From positions 3,647,725-3,711,724 of the forward strand of contig OZ022260.1 in NCBI GenBank assembly GCA_963978905.1: a DNA stretch of 64,000 nt, written 5' to 3'. The DNA comes from Trichostrongylus colubriformis (taxonomy: Eukaryota > Nematoda > Chromadorea > Rhabditida > Trichostrongylidae). The stretch's first letter is position 1, and each line of letters opens with the position of its first letter. The position numbers and the translations under genes were made by a program. Shown here piece after piece: positions 1 through 12,900 of this stretch. Below the pieces are notes generated by a model that searched no databases, was not told the origin of the DNA, and saw only the letters and a list, made by a program, of their open reading frames with translations.

Positions 1-70
1 TCCATACCCCGCCTTTCAAACAGTCTCAGCCTGCGCGCGCATCTGCGTGCGACCGCCCGCGCTGCGGCAC

Positions 71-241
71 CTTAGACGGCGTTCATACTGAGCGCCTGCA
101 GAGCATGACTGCGTTAACAGACAGCGAGGCGGTGTGGCACGGGGGAGGTGCAGAGACGACGCAGGGTGGCATGGGCGAAGACGCAGAAACACGCAGCCAC
201 GCCTTGCCGCCGGCACCGCAGAGTGTGAACGCGGCCTTAGG
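71..241. repeat. Palindromic MITE, family C
   Basis: The two ends are inverted copies of one motif: gcgttcatact on the left and gtgaacgcggcctta on the right. GC-rich arms contain cggcaccgcagag-type sequence. Related copies lie near 5838, 6594, 25660, 48640, 49190, 52303 and 60553. There is no coding capacity; short ORFs in it are by-products of the GC-rich arms. Confidence 0.7.
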
Positions 242-1424
242 TATAGTACGAACATGCGCAATCACCCCAGAAGGCTTTTTCCCTTAAGTGAGGGGGAAAT
301 ACATCGATCGACTTTGATTCGTGCAGTGAGAAGCTGTCGAAAAGCAGACGACATATGCGATTATGAGGGTCTTGCAGTGTCGCTGACACTGCAAGTACCG
401 AGCCATGCGAGGAAAGGCTCAGAACAAATAGAGAAAAAAAGACGAAGAGATTGAAGCATTAAAATAGAAGTATGAAGAGAAGATAATAAAGCTTTTTACG
501 GCATCAAATCACGTGAATTCATCTGGTAACATTTAGGGTAAAAGGACATGCTGACGCCGTCTTTTTCGCTATTTCTCATGTCAGACGAAGCGAAAACGAT
601 TGTGAGTCCGCGCGGTGCGAATTTCTACCCAAGTCTCTGAGAAAGAACCCCCTGGATGGCTGGGCAAGTCCTCGCATGTAAGGAGATTCATTACATGGGA
701 AATCGCTTGCTCGTTTTTATAACAGTTTCTTATACTTGTTGATGTCGTTATGTACAAGAATTTGCTTCTACCTTGTTTGAAGTACTTCTATTGTTTGTTA
801 TTGCTTGAAGTATTGTTCCGAGTAATATGTATTTAAAGTAATTCTATATTACGCGCTATTGCAATGGGGGATGAGGGGGCATCCCACAAGGGGCTAGTTT
901 TAATTAGAGGCTTATTCCAGGATTATCGGGGTATTACGGCTCCCGTCGTGGTCAGATCGATCGACCCACAGCCAGTAGGCCGCACCTTTAGCGAGGCGTG
1001 AGGACCAGTTCCTGGGCCTTGCAGAGCCATGGAGGCAAGCGCGGCTCCATCAAGCAGCCCAAGCCAGCCCACCCCAGACGTGATTGATGGCAAGACGATA
1101 GCAACGGTGGCAGCAACGTGGCAAATGGGGCCAACGATTTGCGTGATAATATAAAAAAGAGACGCTAATGATAAAGGAGACATTTGCATGAGAAAAGAGG
1201 TGATATTCCAGAAATACCCTCCAGCGGGAGCTTGTTCGAAGCCTCGTTTTCACTCGGTTATCTCGTCCAATGTCAGATGTCAAGAGACCTTATTTTTGCC
1301 ATTTTCTGGGACTTCTTTCGCATTTTTCTTGTCGGCGTATTCCCCAGTACCTCTATTCCATAATTCAGCGCTCTAACCCAGTCAACATAATTTTGGAATA
1401 TGCATTAAACATTAAATTTTGGAA
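242..1424. other. Intergenic, nothing recognised
   Basis: I see no conserved protein, RNA gene or clear repeat boundary here. The few short ORFs show no family motif. The part from 880 to 1030 is richer in GC than its surroundings and may be an old repeat fragment, but I found no second copy in the window. Confidence 0.4.
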
Positions 1425-2085
1425 TGGACAGTAATAGGGATAAAGTGGGTGATAAGGAACCCCTAAAAAAGCTATTCACTTGAAAAGTAGGGGTCTAGGA
1501 AGCTTATCTGCTACATCTCCCACGAAAAAAATCATCTCAGAGCTGTGGTGGAGGCGCCCTTCTTGACTCTAGCCTCCATACTTGCTCGGTCTGCCTCCCA
1601 GGGTCCACTTTGCCGAGGAATGACTGAGGTGTAGAGTAATGAGCATGATAGCAACATGATAATTATCGTATGGCATTTAAGCCGTAATGATCGAACCGAC
1701 TGGTGGTGCTTGACTTGTCAGCTTCTATGGTAAACACGTACACCGGTCGGTATAACAGATGGAATGAACGATGCATTTGAATTACCCCTGCCAGTGCCTT
1801 CAAAGGGACACCAATATGGCTTTAATACGATACGATAGGTATCATTCTGCTACCATGCTCATTACTCTACACCTCAGTCATTCTTCGTCAAAATCGACTC
1901 TTGGAGGCGAGCCGTAAGAAAGACGGCTGGAGCTGAAAAGGCCGCCTCCACTACAGCGCAATGGCGCTTTTTTTCGCGATGGATTTCGCCGCAGATAGGC
2001 TTCCTGGACCCCTAGTTTCTATGTGAATGAACCTCTTGGAGATTCCTCGTCATCCATCAGCCCTACCACTGTCTTTGAGCCTAAA
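1425..2085. repeat. Foldback MITE of family A, interrupted by another MITE
   Basis: The left arm (about 1480-1550, aaaagtaggggtctaggaag and on to gctgtggtggaggc) is matched in inverse on the right (about 1950-2030, gcctccactacagc and on to cctggacccctagtttctat). The right end, with tttctatgtgaatgaa and then ctgtctttga, resembles the ends of family A copies at 4325, 15586 and 49505. The middle holds an independent inverted-repeat element (1618-1885). Confidence 0.6.
1618..1885. repeat. MITE with long terminal inverted repeats, nested
   Basis: The left end begins gaatgactgaggtgtagagt and the right end finishes with its reverse complement, actctacacctcagtcattc. The inversion continues inwards through aatgagcatg / catgctcatt. 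The element is about 268 bp, non-coding, and sits inside the foldback element at 1425-2085. Confidence 0.75.
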
Positions 2086-2714
2086 GAGAGGAAAAACCTC
2101 CTCCTTACTCCAGCGAGGCTTGGGCAAAAAGGTACGCTCGAGTGTGCATATTGACTCCTCAGAGAGGCTGAGATGTGATGCTCATGCTCTCCACACCATA
2201 TTCTTCTCTGTTTGTAGTATTTCAGTACTATTTCTTTGAAGGATCCTGCAGTACCAGCTCACTGCGTGCTGAGCGGATTGAGCTGTTACTGTGGGAGTCC
2301 TTTAAAATCGCGGCAACTCGGCGTGCGACGCGGCAAAACGAAATTTCGACCTATCGATATACACCCGCACTTCTTTGTCCGTATTTCGACACCCCCTGAG
2401 TGCATAAATAAATCAATGAAATTCCAAATTCGTACTTGTTGCTTCTGAAGCAGCATGATGCAAGGTGCTCCGATGTACAGCTGAAAATGCTGTGGAAAGC
2501 TTTGACATTAATTAATTAAATTCATGTTATACTATTTGTGTGGTGATATTCTACAATACCTTCAAGCAGCCAAACAAAAAAGATAAAATACAACGGACAT
2601 ACCTGATGAAGTCATTTTTATCTTCACTTTGGTCATTGGATGACCTGAAATTTCTACTTGAATCCAATGTACTGATGATGGCGCAAAACCATGATTTTCA
2701 GTTAAGAGTGCAGT

Positions 2715-2749
2715 CATACTCGGCGGCGCGATTGCTTCGCCCAGTATGG
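2715..2749. repeat. Mini-hairpin repeat, about 35 bp
   Basis: A short palindrome of the form catactcggcg ... cgcccagtatgg. Similar small elements occur at 9043-9084, 59789-59830 and 60061-60099, and share catactcgg / agtatg ends with a gatcgc-like centre. Confidence 0.45.
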
Positions 2750-3026
2750 ACGCAGCACTAGGAGTTGTTTAATAAGATACCGAGGTGGGGTCATACACTA
2801 GAGGATGAAAACGGCAGTGATTAATGGATCGCCTATGGAGGACAAGGAAAGAGATATCATCAAAACCCCTGACAGTAAGGTTTTCACATAGTGACACTGA
2901 TAAGCCGTAACAAGGCCTCGGGCGTAGAATTGAAGTGCCCTCGAAGAGTAGGCGACGAAGCTCCCAAACTGGGTCATCACGCGCGACTAACTCTTCAGTG
3001 CTTCCGTGGAATGATGTGAAGTTTAG

Positions 3027-4050
3027 GCAATTCTTGATACTCTTGATCCTGATCCCCTTCAGCCTCCACGCAGTTCTACAGACGTTCGATAAACGCTTCG
3101 CACGTGGCACGCAGGCACGGTCCTTCAATTTAGTCCCAGGATTTCAAAAGCGCTTCTATGAGAGAGCCCAAATTCGGCTGTCTGGTAGAGCGAGCTTTCT
3201 CTTCTGAGATGACTCACATAGAATAATCCATCGGGTAAAGGTCCGGAGAACTGGAGAACCATTAGTCGTGTGTGATGAAGTTAGGCAGCATTCCGCGCAC
3301 CAGTCCTGGATCACCTTCGCTTTGTGTGCTGGAGCTGATTCTTCTTGAAAGAACCAGTAGGCTTCTTCGAAGTGGGAATCCTCCCACGGTTTGCAAACTT
3401 TTTTAAGGATATCTAGTAAGCCGATGCGTAGATTTTCACGCCAGCTTTGACGAAATGGAGTTTTTCCTGAAGATTCCTACCCGAACCACAATGAACTGAG
3501 ACGTTTCGCACTTTCTTGAAAGCCTTTGGTGGGAGCATCAGCATGCTAGCCCCCAATAATCCTCTCATTTTGGGAGTTGGGGAATGGATTCAACGTGTAA
3601 ATCTTTCCATTGCTAAAGACAATGTCTCATAGCACGTGCCACCGTGAATCGCTGCAGCAACCTTTTGCATGTTTTCCATCTCCTCTTTTTCATACTGTCT
3701 GTTAGGAATTGGCATTTCGGCGACCGATAAGGTAACTTCTTGAGCTTTGCCCTGACTATCCTCCTCATTCACCTTTCTCTTATTCCTACTTCTTTTACCA
3801 TGTGGCGCATGGATCTCCTGGCGTTCCTTCGGATTTTTTCTCTTGCAAGTTTCACATTTTCCCGGTCCGCAGCTGTCCTGGGACGGCTTCTTCCCTTCCC
3901 ATCCTCTTCGGTCTTCAACTTCCTGTAGCGTTTTACTGTATCCTGAACCGTTCTTGAGGCCACGGACAGGATCTTCACAAAATCTCTCGTTTGCCTGCCG
4001 GCCCTATGAATTTTGATGATAGCACTTCTTGGATTGGAACGCCCAACCAT
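3027..4050 (-). pseudogene. Decayed Tc1/mariner-superfamily transposase
   Basis: The N-terminal part reads on the minus strand from 4050: MVGRSNPRSAIIKIHRAG followed by a homeodomain-like helix-turn-helix (RTVQDTVKRYRKL) and a basic linker. After a frameshift near 3770 the catalytic region is recognisable only in pieces across several frames with stops. Near 3245-3210 there is SPDLYPMDYSM, which resembles the third catalytic-Asp block of Tc1-like transposases. A C-terminal tail (AKRLSNVCRTAWRLKG) follows near 3105-3060. No intact open frame spans it, so it is a dead copy. I could not define its terminal inverted repeats. Confidence 0.65.
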
Positions 4051-4136
4051 TTTGTACTCAAGTACGGGTAGGGGTCGCTAGGTCGAACTTCCGTTTGCGG
4101 CGTCGCACTCACGGCGCCGTCAGTACGAGCCGTCGG

Positions 4137-4268
4137 GAATTCCGCTCAAGACGCAATGGGCTGGTACCGTGAGGGACCTCTAAAGATTGTAAGTTGAAAG
4201 CTTTGGGAGTTCGTCTACCTTTAGCGGTCCCTCACGGTACCAGCTCACTGCGTCGGAGCGGAATTCCA
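4137..4268. repeat. Hairpin MITE, about 130 bp
   Basis: Left arm gggaattccgctcaag...ggtaccgtgagggacc is matched in inverse by ggtccctcacggtacc...gagcggaattcc, with about 50 bp between the arms. A half-copy (cagtaccagctcactgcgtg) is visible near 2250-2278. Confidence 0.7.
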
Positions 4269-4324
4269 AACAACTCGTGCCGCGCTGCTCGGCGGTCGCT
4301 CGGAAATCCGACCTAGCGTCGCCC

Positions 4325-4856
4325 ACCCCTTAAAGGCATCATTAGGGGAATGTCGGACGAAAAGTTAAAGGAGTAGTGCATATGAAAGCCTAGTAACAGG
4401 ACAGTGGAGAAAAAACGGATGGAAATGGCCAAAAACCCGAAAATAGGACCCCCTTCCCACTGTTGATTCTCGACGCGGACGACCTGTCCGTCAAGAGGGA
4501 AGTAGTCTGATCTAGTTTTCCATAGGCATGTTGCCAAGTAAACACAAGGGAATGTTTGGAAATACGACAGCATCTACTTTTTGAAGTGAGCTTCAAGCTG
4601 AAACTGCGAAAGCGCGCCGCAAAACCTCCGATCCTGCCGCATCTCCTTGACCGCTCCCACCCCAGTCAATCGGGAATTACGTCATCGGGAGGCGGGATCA
4701 AGAAATCAATGATCCGTTGCGCCGTTTCTACAGCTCGGAGGGGCGCTTTTTCACCGGGATTTCGCCACAGGTAGCCTTCCTAGGCCCAGGACTACCATGT
4801 GAGTTACTTCTTGTAGGGATTTCTCCATTACCGCGTTACCCCTTATGTCTTTAAGC
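4325..4856 (+). repeat. Family A MITE, copy 1
   Basis: Begins with ccttaaaggcatcattagg and ends with accccttatgtctttaag, giving short inverted ends around ttaaaggca. The interior shares long stretches with 15586-16190 (inverted) and 49505-50055, for example aaaaaacggatggaaatggc and gggaatgtttggaaatacga. The short ORFs in it are repeat-borne and not a protein family I know. Confidence 0.75.
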
Positions 4857-5837
4857 ACGTCTGAGTTCCACAATTTTCACTCAACATATATATTAGGCGA
4901 GTGAAGCGCGAAAACTTCAAAGAAATTTGAAAAATTTAAAATGTTTAGGTGCACGGATAATTTCGCCGCACCCTGCACATATATGTGCATGAGGGATATC
5001 CACGATAGGTATCACATGTCAGCGTATACTGTTCAACATTCAACGAATTGACCCCCCTCATTAGTGTAGCATCAAAAAACTTAATTAGAAAGCAGAAAGA
5101 CACACCTGTTGTGAGTAAACTTGAAGGCAAAGATGTTTGATGCGACATTGCCTTAGCTGTTGCTTGAACTAAAAAACAGTAGCAGAGCTTCTAGGGCAAG
5201 TAAACCGCAAAATTGATCTCTGTGCTATCGCGAGAGGGAGGGGCGGCTATCACTGTGCTCGGCTCCATTTTTGCCTAAGTTCAAGTATTCACTCATCCAC
5301 TAAAGGCATGGGCTAAATACTTCACTCGTGAGTGTGCAGACTAACGCACTAAGGAGTTCAACATTGTATAAGATGCCCCCCCCTTCACTGTGATAGCACC
5401 GCGATCTCGAAGTATCATACCTGACGAAGGAGCAGCTGTTTGATGAACAGTAACATCAGCTTGTTGCTGCGATGGAAACAAAGATGGCGTGGACAGAACA
5501 ACCATCAGATGGAGCTCTTAGGAGTTGCCTTTTATCTTGTATCCTGCACTTCATTCTCTCGCAAACCACTTTTTGATGTGTAAAAGTGTAACCAACAAAG
5601 AACCCACCGTTTCTCACAGCAACCGCTACGCAACTGATGTCCACCGAATTAGACATGACAACAAGCTCGCTCGCTATCACTCTATCTCCGCTCATTTTTT
5701 CACTCCACATTTTTTATAGCCGGTGGTGCCTCTGTGATTGCCCTATGAACACATTATTTTGTGCCCAATGAACACATAGCCATTGACATAAATATGTAAT
5801 GCCATGGGGCGGGCATTAAACGGACCCAAAGTGCCTT
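4857..5837. other. Intergenic, repeat fragments only
   Basis: No gene recognised. The segment 5225-5290 (gggaggggcggctatcac ... tttttgcctaag) resembles 35945-36015, and 5370-5405 (gccccccccc then tgatagcaccgc) resembles 61745-61785, so at least two old repeat fragments are present. Confidence 0.4.
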
Positions 5838-6018
5838 AGCTGCGTTCATACGCCGGCGGCGCCGGCAAGGGCGTGGCCGCGTGTCTCTGCGTCTCCGCCT
5901 GCGCCACCCTGTCTCGTTGCCTGCGTCGTCTCTTCACCTCCCCGTGCCCCTCAGATTTGCTGCCTGTGAACGTAGCCACGCCCTGCCGGCGCGAAGTATG
6001 AACGCGGCCTTAGGCCAT
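5838..6018. repeat. Palindromic MITE, family C
   Basis: Starts gctgcgttcatac and ends gtatgaacgcggcctta. The interior carries the family's gtctctgcgtctccgcctgc block. Confidence 0.7.
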
Positions 6019-6593
6019 TTCCCATCGGCCGGCTGCGGACGCTCGACCCACACCTGTGTGACTACCTCTCCACAAAAGGGAGCTATGATACTGTAAATTT
6101 TATGCCAGATGGCAAATGGAATCGCCAGATACCATGATGCTCGGAACAAATTCAATTCGACTATCTACAGTACAATAACAAAACAGTACAATATTTATCA
6201 GTTCCAACAAAAATCAATACTGTCACCCGCACAGGCACAAAGCAATTCCAGAGGCAAAGAATCAATAAATACAATTATTAACAGTTAAGTATGAATTATC
6301 ACAACCAGAATGAAACTATCGGCAGTGGTGAACCAAGTGATGTCAAAGCACGCTCCATTTCCAACTAGTACCATTACCAGTGGAGATGATAGACAAAGTG
6401 GGCAATCTTTATGTTCTGTAGGTATTAGCTATGTCAGTGGAAGGGTGTGCTACAAGACACTCAAATAGGGTCATTGTGGAACTTCGATAAATTAGTCTTT
6501 GACTGTTCTTGTGCGGATTCAAAATTGTTGCGCCAGTAGCTACTGGAGTACGGTAGCCAGTTCAGCAAAAGCCGCGCAATTTCGCGCTGATAA

Positions 6594-6750
6594 GGCTGCA
6601 TCCATACTTCGCAGCAACGGCGACGACCACAGTTGCGCGGGCCCTCGTTACGATCATCGCACTATAGTATGGTTCGATCGAGCCATAAGGAGTGCGCGTC
6701 GCCAGAACCGCGTCACGGTCGGCCAGTGCGGCAAGGTATGAACGCGGCCA
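6594..6750. repeat. Palindromic MITE, family C variant
   Basis: Starts ggctgcatccatacttcgca and ends gcggcaaggtatgaacgcgg, the same type of inverted end as family C, but the interior is diverged (centre around gttcgatcgagcc). Confidence 0.5.
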
Positions 6751-6927
6751 AAGCGGTTGCTATGTGGCACGAGAGAGACGGGAATAATCGCTACAAGGCT
6801 GAAATTAATCACTCTTATAACGCCAAAAAATGTCTCCCGCCTGAAACGCTCATAAAATGACTAGGCGTCAACTGGTGGATTCTCCAAATATTTTACAAAA
6901 AAATCATCAATCAGCAGATCACGGCAA

Positions 6928-9900
6928 TCAATCCTGTTTCTTTTCCTGATTCTCCGCTTTGCTCGGTTCCGCTGTCTCGGTAGCTGCCGTTTTTATCTTT
7001 ACCAGTGCCAGTGGAAGCATCAAATTCCACATTGGCAGTACCAATACGAGTAACAGCGGTAGCACATTCGAACCGTACACCAAATGTTCTTTCAACAGTC
7101 GGAGAAGAGCGCTGATGAGCTGAAAAAAACAGCGTCTAAAAACGAACGCGTGAACGAAAATCGCTAAAAACATTTCGGTCGAAGGCTGTGAGCATGCCAT
7201 GCCATTTCTAAAAAGTGGAATCCCTGGAGTATACCCTTTCGCACGATAGGCACCTTTCATGGTTGGCACAGTTCCGCTCACCCGCGCGGTGTGCCCCTTC
7301 AACAGCCTAATCAAGATCAACTTGCAAGATCTAATTCGCATCAATTCGACTTAAATACTTACAATAAATGATTGCCGTTAAATAACAGTTGGATAAACTT
7401 ACGATATCTGGTTTCAGTACGACGGGTTTCTCGCTATATCCCAAGATAGGCCGACCATAGAACAAAAACATCGCGTAGATCCCTGCTGGATGACAAGCCA
7501 GTGCTAACGCCGTTCTTACAAGAGCTCGTGGCCTGAATTGTATTTATGACACCTTACACGGCAACATACTTGACGTGGTATGCGCCATGCACTTAACATC
7601 CATTCAGATGTTGCTCATACAACTCAAGTCCAAAAATAAAAGTATAAAGTTTTTGCGTCAATCAATCTAGTTCCATTCAAAATCGTGATGGCTGGTGGAT
7701 GTGATGTGGCCTATACAATGACTTGCGGTGGTCAGTCGATGTACAAGTCAGTGCTTTCATCCTCCCACACGAGTCTGGTACCAATTTGCCGACCCCAGAG
7801 GGATGGAAGGCTTGGTTGGATTGGGCGTGCCTTAATGTGGAATTTGATCCTTGCACCATGAAAGTGGGATGTGCGCCACCTGTCACTACACACCTCCACC
7901 CAACTGAAGTCTATTTACAATCGATTCGGATCAATAACAATACGAACAACAATACGCCTGTACAATGCAAGTGACACCTATAGCCACTGAAATACCTAAG
8001 TACCTACATTAACATCGCTTGGAATCCGGTTGAGATACAGTTCCTCAAAGTAGCATCCAGCGGAGGGGGACGTCCGGGAAGGCGAGCCGCGAGAGTTCTG
8101 GGAGCAAAGAAGCGACGGTCATGTGGTGTTACTGGTCAGAATGGCAAGCAATTCAACAGTTGAGGCGAGCTCAACATTGGGCGCGCTCTTCCCGCCGACA
8201 TCTCTTCAAAGGATTCCAGGCGGGAATTCGATTGAGTTGTTGTTCATCGATATTTTTAATTTTTGCATCGGAAGAAAGAAAACTTCTCGATTCTTTTCGC
8301 GTTCCTATTCATGAGCTGTATCAATTTCAGCGATCGAGAGGGAGATTAGAATCATGGAATTTCCGTGGATGACTTCTTACTTACTTGGAATCGTTATCCA
8401 TCGTGCACTTGATTAACACAGGTACTGCCACCAATGCAAAACAAAGCGCAAGAGAGAAGTTAATGAGCGATACGGCTGCAGCTGCTAAGCTGCACTCCAG
8501 TAAAAGGAAGAATCGCAAAGACCGAATTTCCGTTACCGATCTGCAAAAGTAGCTTTTCAACAACTATAAAAAATTCTCAACGAATCGATTAACTCACGGA
8601 GGTAGAAGAAGTCCCCAGGGGATCAACATACTGATTCCCAAGTACATGACATCTGCTCGGGGATTACTGGTGAGATCGGTAAAGTATGTGGAGGAAAGGC
8701 ACCATGTAAGTAGACCTATGGCATGCATCACAAATAGAGAACGAGGCACGAAGATCTCAGTGAGATTGGTCCAATCACGATATGCCTAAACATCCATACA
8801 AATGAGCGTTGAATGAAAAACAAAGTTTATATGTAAATGCTATGGTACCAAAGTCGCCACCTGAGGTGGAAAATAATGCTAGATGCGGGCGGTTGCGCGG
8901 CGGCTGTATCGGAGCTCATAAAGCATTATGATATTACCACCATGACGCAAACGCTGTAACTCCGCCCAGGTGCAGCGTGCGAAACCACTGCTCCCAGTCA
9001 GCTCACCTATCACTTTTGCGATCTGCCCACTGAGGTACATTCATAATCGGCGACGTGAACGCTGCGATCATGTCGCCTAGTATGACTGAACCCTTGCTCG
9101 TTTATTTGCACGAAACGGGAATCTTTCACCAAATTTGTATTTGATCTATGACATTTACACGCATAAATATTACATTAAGCTGTAAAATCTTACAAAAATC
9201 AAGAGTGGCGCCAGAATTCCTCCAATGATCGGCATAAAATAGGCTATGGAGACAAAATTGTCCGGCGATGCAAGAATATACCTTAAATGCATTCTTATAA
9301 GTTTTTCAAGTTTGCAAGTGAAATAAGAAGACTATAGAGCATTTGACACTAGCGGCCACACACTTATCTGGAGTATAAGTATGCGATAATTGTAGGAATT
9401 GAGAATAGATTGAAATTTAAAATTTAAGAACAAGCTGAAACACTTACAGAAAATAGCTTTGATGAAACCGCTCCAGCACATTATTCAACGCCCGAGCAAT
9501 GGCTTCTAATAGACGGGTCGATTTTCGTAATGGATAGGTATTCAGTGGTGGTACCGCTACCGTGATCGCCTGGAGAGGGGAAAATTATAATATAATAGCA
9601 ATAAAAAATAAATACTAACACTAGTACTAAAATACTAAAATAGCAATAATAACAGCGATAAGAACAAAAACTGTAATAAAGCAAAATGAAGGGCGTTTAG
9701 TGCTACCAGGTAAAACACAGACGCCTACCTGAACTCCATACTTGCCCATCACACTGTGAAGCCCTTCGACCGCAACAAATGCTTGAGTGTACATTGCACG
9801 TAATGGTACCAGCATATGCCAATCTGGGCCACCCTGAAAGATTATAATAACTGATCAAGTGGTCAGACGCTCCACTACTACCACAAATTTGAGGATAGAA

Positions 9901-12900
9901 ACCGATATTCCGAGCGAGCCAGCTGACCCCCTCGTTCTCGGCTATCAGCAATACTAAAATCTGAGTGATCAAAACTGGATATGAATACTCAGTGACCTTT
10001 TCTCAACCTAATCGTCTGGATTAGATGTACATTCGGCACATGCGATAAAGAAGCCGCACCTTTCGATAATTTGTTCTCCCTTGTATTACCTTCTTACAAA
10101 ATTCCTCCACAGACTTCTCGTTTTGAGGCAATGGTGATTTCATGATTTATTCGATCAGCCCTCGAACGGCTGCCCTCAAAACTCATACCGATAAACGCCA
10201 GACCTCACCTGTTCCTGATCGAGCACCCCATAGACGATCGAGTTGATAGCAAATTTTCCTGAGCCTGCGATACGAACCACAGAGTTGAACAGATCCAAGT
10301 TTGGCAGCTGTCCATTGAGATGGTTCACTTCCAAGCTAACAAGCGACGAGTATCTGCCAGTGTGGCCCTAAACCATCTTAGATAAAATTGCACGTAGGCG
10401 TAAATGAGCTTGGTTTCGTCCTATGAAAACTTTATTTTCAACAATGGAATAACACTAACTAGAACTAGGTATTTTAGAGGTACATATAATCATGGGGGTA
10501 AACAACAAACAATATCTGAGGACTGATGCATCAATCACCCGAAGCCACGCAACCCAAACAACGTGAAAAGCGGTTGCATAGTTCTGCCACAGAAGGTTCT
10601 TTCCTATCACACGTCCATGAATCTGCCATATCATGCTACCTAATATAGAATGACCTCGTGCCAAAAATTACCGCATTTATGCTTTCAAGAAATCAATAGG
10701 CAAGAAGCCCATACCTTCATGGCAACGGCCCCGATGATAACTCCGCCCATTTCTGGGAGAGGATCTGCATGAAGAGCGCTGTGTCGTATTAAATGATACT
10801 GTGATAGCCAGGCATCCATACCTGGTGCACCTCCATCCACAAAAACAAAAAATATATCGCGAGCCCAATATATCTGCTCTGGAAAACAATATTTTGACTA
10901 CAAGTGGATGCAACAGTGAGCACATCCAAACCATAGTAACAGGAACTTTCTACCAAAAAAAAAACCCAAAAAACCAAAAGCGAAACGACTGTGAAAAGAA
11001 AAAAATTGTCAGTTACATATGCGACTTACGCCTCGCAAATGCTGCATAGGCCATCACCATTGCTGTGGCTTCTCTTTGGTGCAGATCAACGGCGAACACC
11101 ATCGCCTCTACACCAGTGGCACGAGGTGCACGAAGTACCACGTAGACGTTAGTTCCCGACACATTCTGAAATCTTAATTTGTTCCGCATAACAGTCGATT
11201 ACATAAGACCATGTTTATCTGGAGAGGCAGTCACGATGGGTATGCGATGATCGTAGCAGGCGCAGAGAACAACGCACCAAACTCAGGTCTCACGCAGTGC
11301 CCGATGGCCGGGTATGAATGTCTTCTAGGAGGAGCCATAATATCAGAGAGGTGACCAAATCGAAGAGCAATCGCATAGATTAGCTCTCGGCCGGTGATTA
11401 GGACCGAAGTGAATACGGGGTATTAGGAATAAACGTGAACAAAGATAACCTACTGGTAGCACTGAGTCGATTTCCCTTTTGAACTGAACTCCCAGTCCGG
11501 AATGGAAGAAGCTAGGTTCCTAGTCTCTTGAGTGTAGATAAACCTCGCGATGTGAGTAAGAGCTCAAAGTGCGTCTCGCTTCTCGTACCCTTAAACTGCG
11601 TAGCGGAAGCTACGTGTTCTTCACAAGGCGAACTGGACATATAAAATCCCGAAGAACGCCCTACCACAAATAGATTGGCCATACAACTTTTCAGAGCACA
11701 AAAGCACCACACATTCTAGGGCTACCTCTGTCTGCCTACTTGAGGAAGTACACAACCATCTCGCAATGCCGAAGCGTAAGCCGCACCGTCAATATGGGAC
11801 CGATTCCAACTAGAAAGAAAAAAACGAGAAAATACTGACCGTGACCTTCACAGCCGACCACCATCTCTGGTTATGGCATAACATTCCGGCCTGTTTCATC
11901 ACTTGACATATATAGTTCTGCTTGTCACTGAAAACATATAACAATCCGTTTTTTTTTTTCAAAAAATATTCCTCCGTTTTCTCTGGAATTTCTCTACAGA
12001 TACGGGATCAATCTATGACAGTGTAAACATGACGTTGGAGATGCGGCTCACTGGGTGACTACAACAAGAGATCGACCGTGCCTGTCAGTACAGGGGGTCA
12101 GAACAGCCAGTTTCTATAATGAGGGGCAAGAGGGGGTTCATAGGGAGGCACAAAGAAAGATACAGCAAGATAGTGACTCTACGTTATTGAGGTAGCTTCG
12201 GCCCCTTCACGTAATCTCACATAAACTTTTCCTCATGTTTGAAGCGTAGCCCGGTCACACTGTCACCGAATGAAAGTGCCGACACGACCAGTGCTTCCGT
12301 CAGCATACAATGCGGCCAACTTGTTCACAGCAACATTCTTGATTTGCACTTAAGCTAACTCGTCCTGCGACAACGTGTAAGGGAACCACTCTAGGTGTAG
12401 AGAGCAGAAGGCATATATAACTTAGGAGGAAAACTAATATTAGATGTAAATCAATCGAAAAAAAAAATTAAAGGCACGAGGTGATTTTTGGAAAACTTTT
12501 CGATTTGGCTGCAAACTTTTATCCAGGGGTTATTTAACCCGTAGAACACGATATGACATTCGTTCGGCGCGAAACTGCTTGGCGCCTGCGCCATAGGTGC
12601 CGGTCATCTACTCCATTTTGGCGCCGGCCCTATGGCGCAGGCGCCAAGCAATCTCGTTAAACGAATGTCATATTCGTGCTCTACGGGTCAAAATACCCCT
12701 TAGGACAAATTTTGAGCGAGTTTGTTGATTCACCCCATTTCGGCGCCGGGGTCTATGGCGCAGGCGCCAAGCAGTTTCGCGCCAAACGAATGTCATATTC
12801 GTGTTCTACGGGTCAAATTACCCATGGGTAGAAGTTTGCAGCCAAATCGAAAAGTCCAAAAAGCACCTCTTCGACCACATTGGTTGAAGAGGTGGTGGGG

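Noticed and set aside
6660..6690. Possible tRNA B box (ggttcgatcgagcc)
   Set aside because: No matching A box or cloverleaf; it is the centre of a palindromic MITE.
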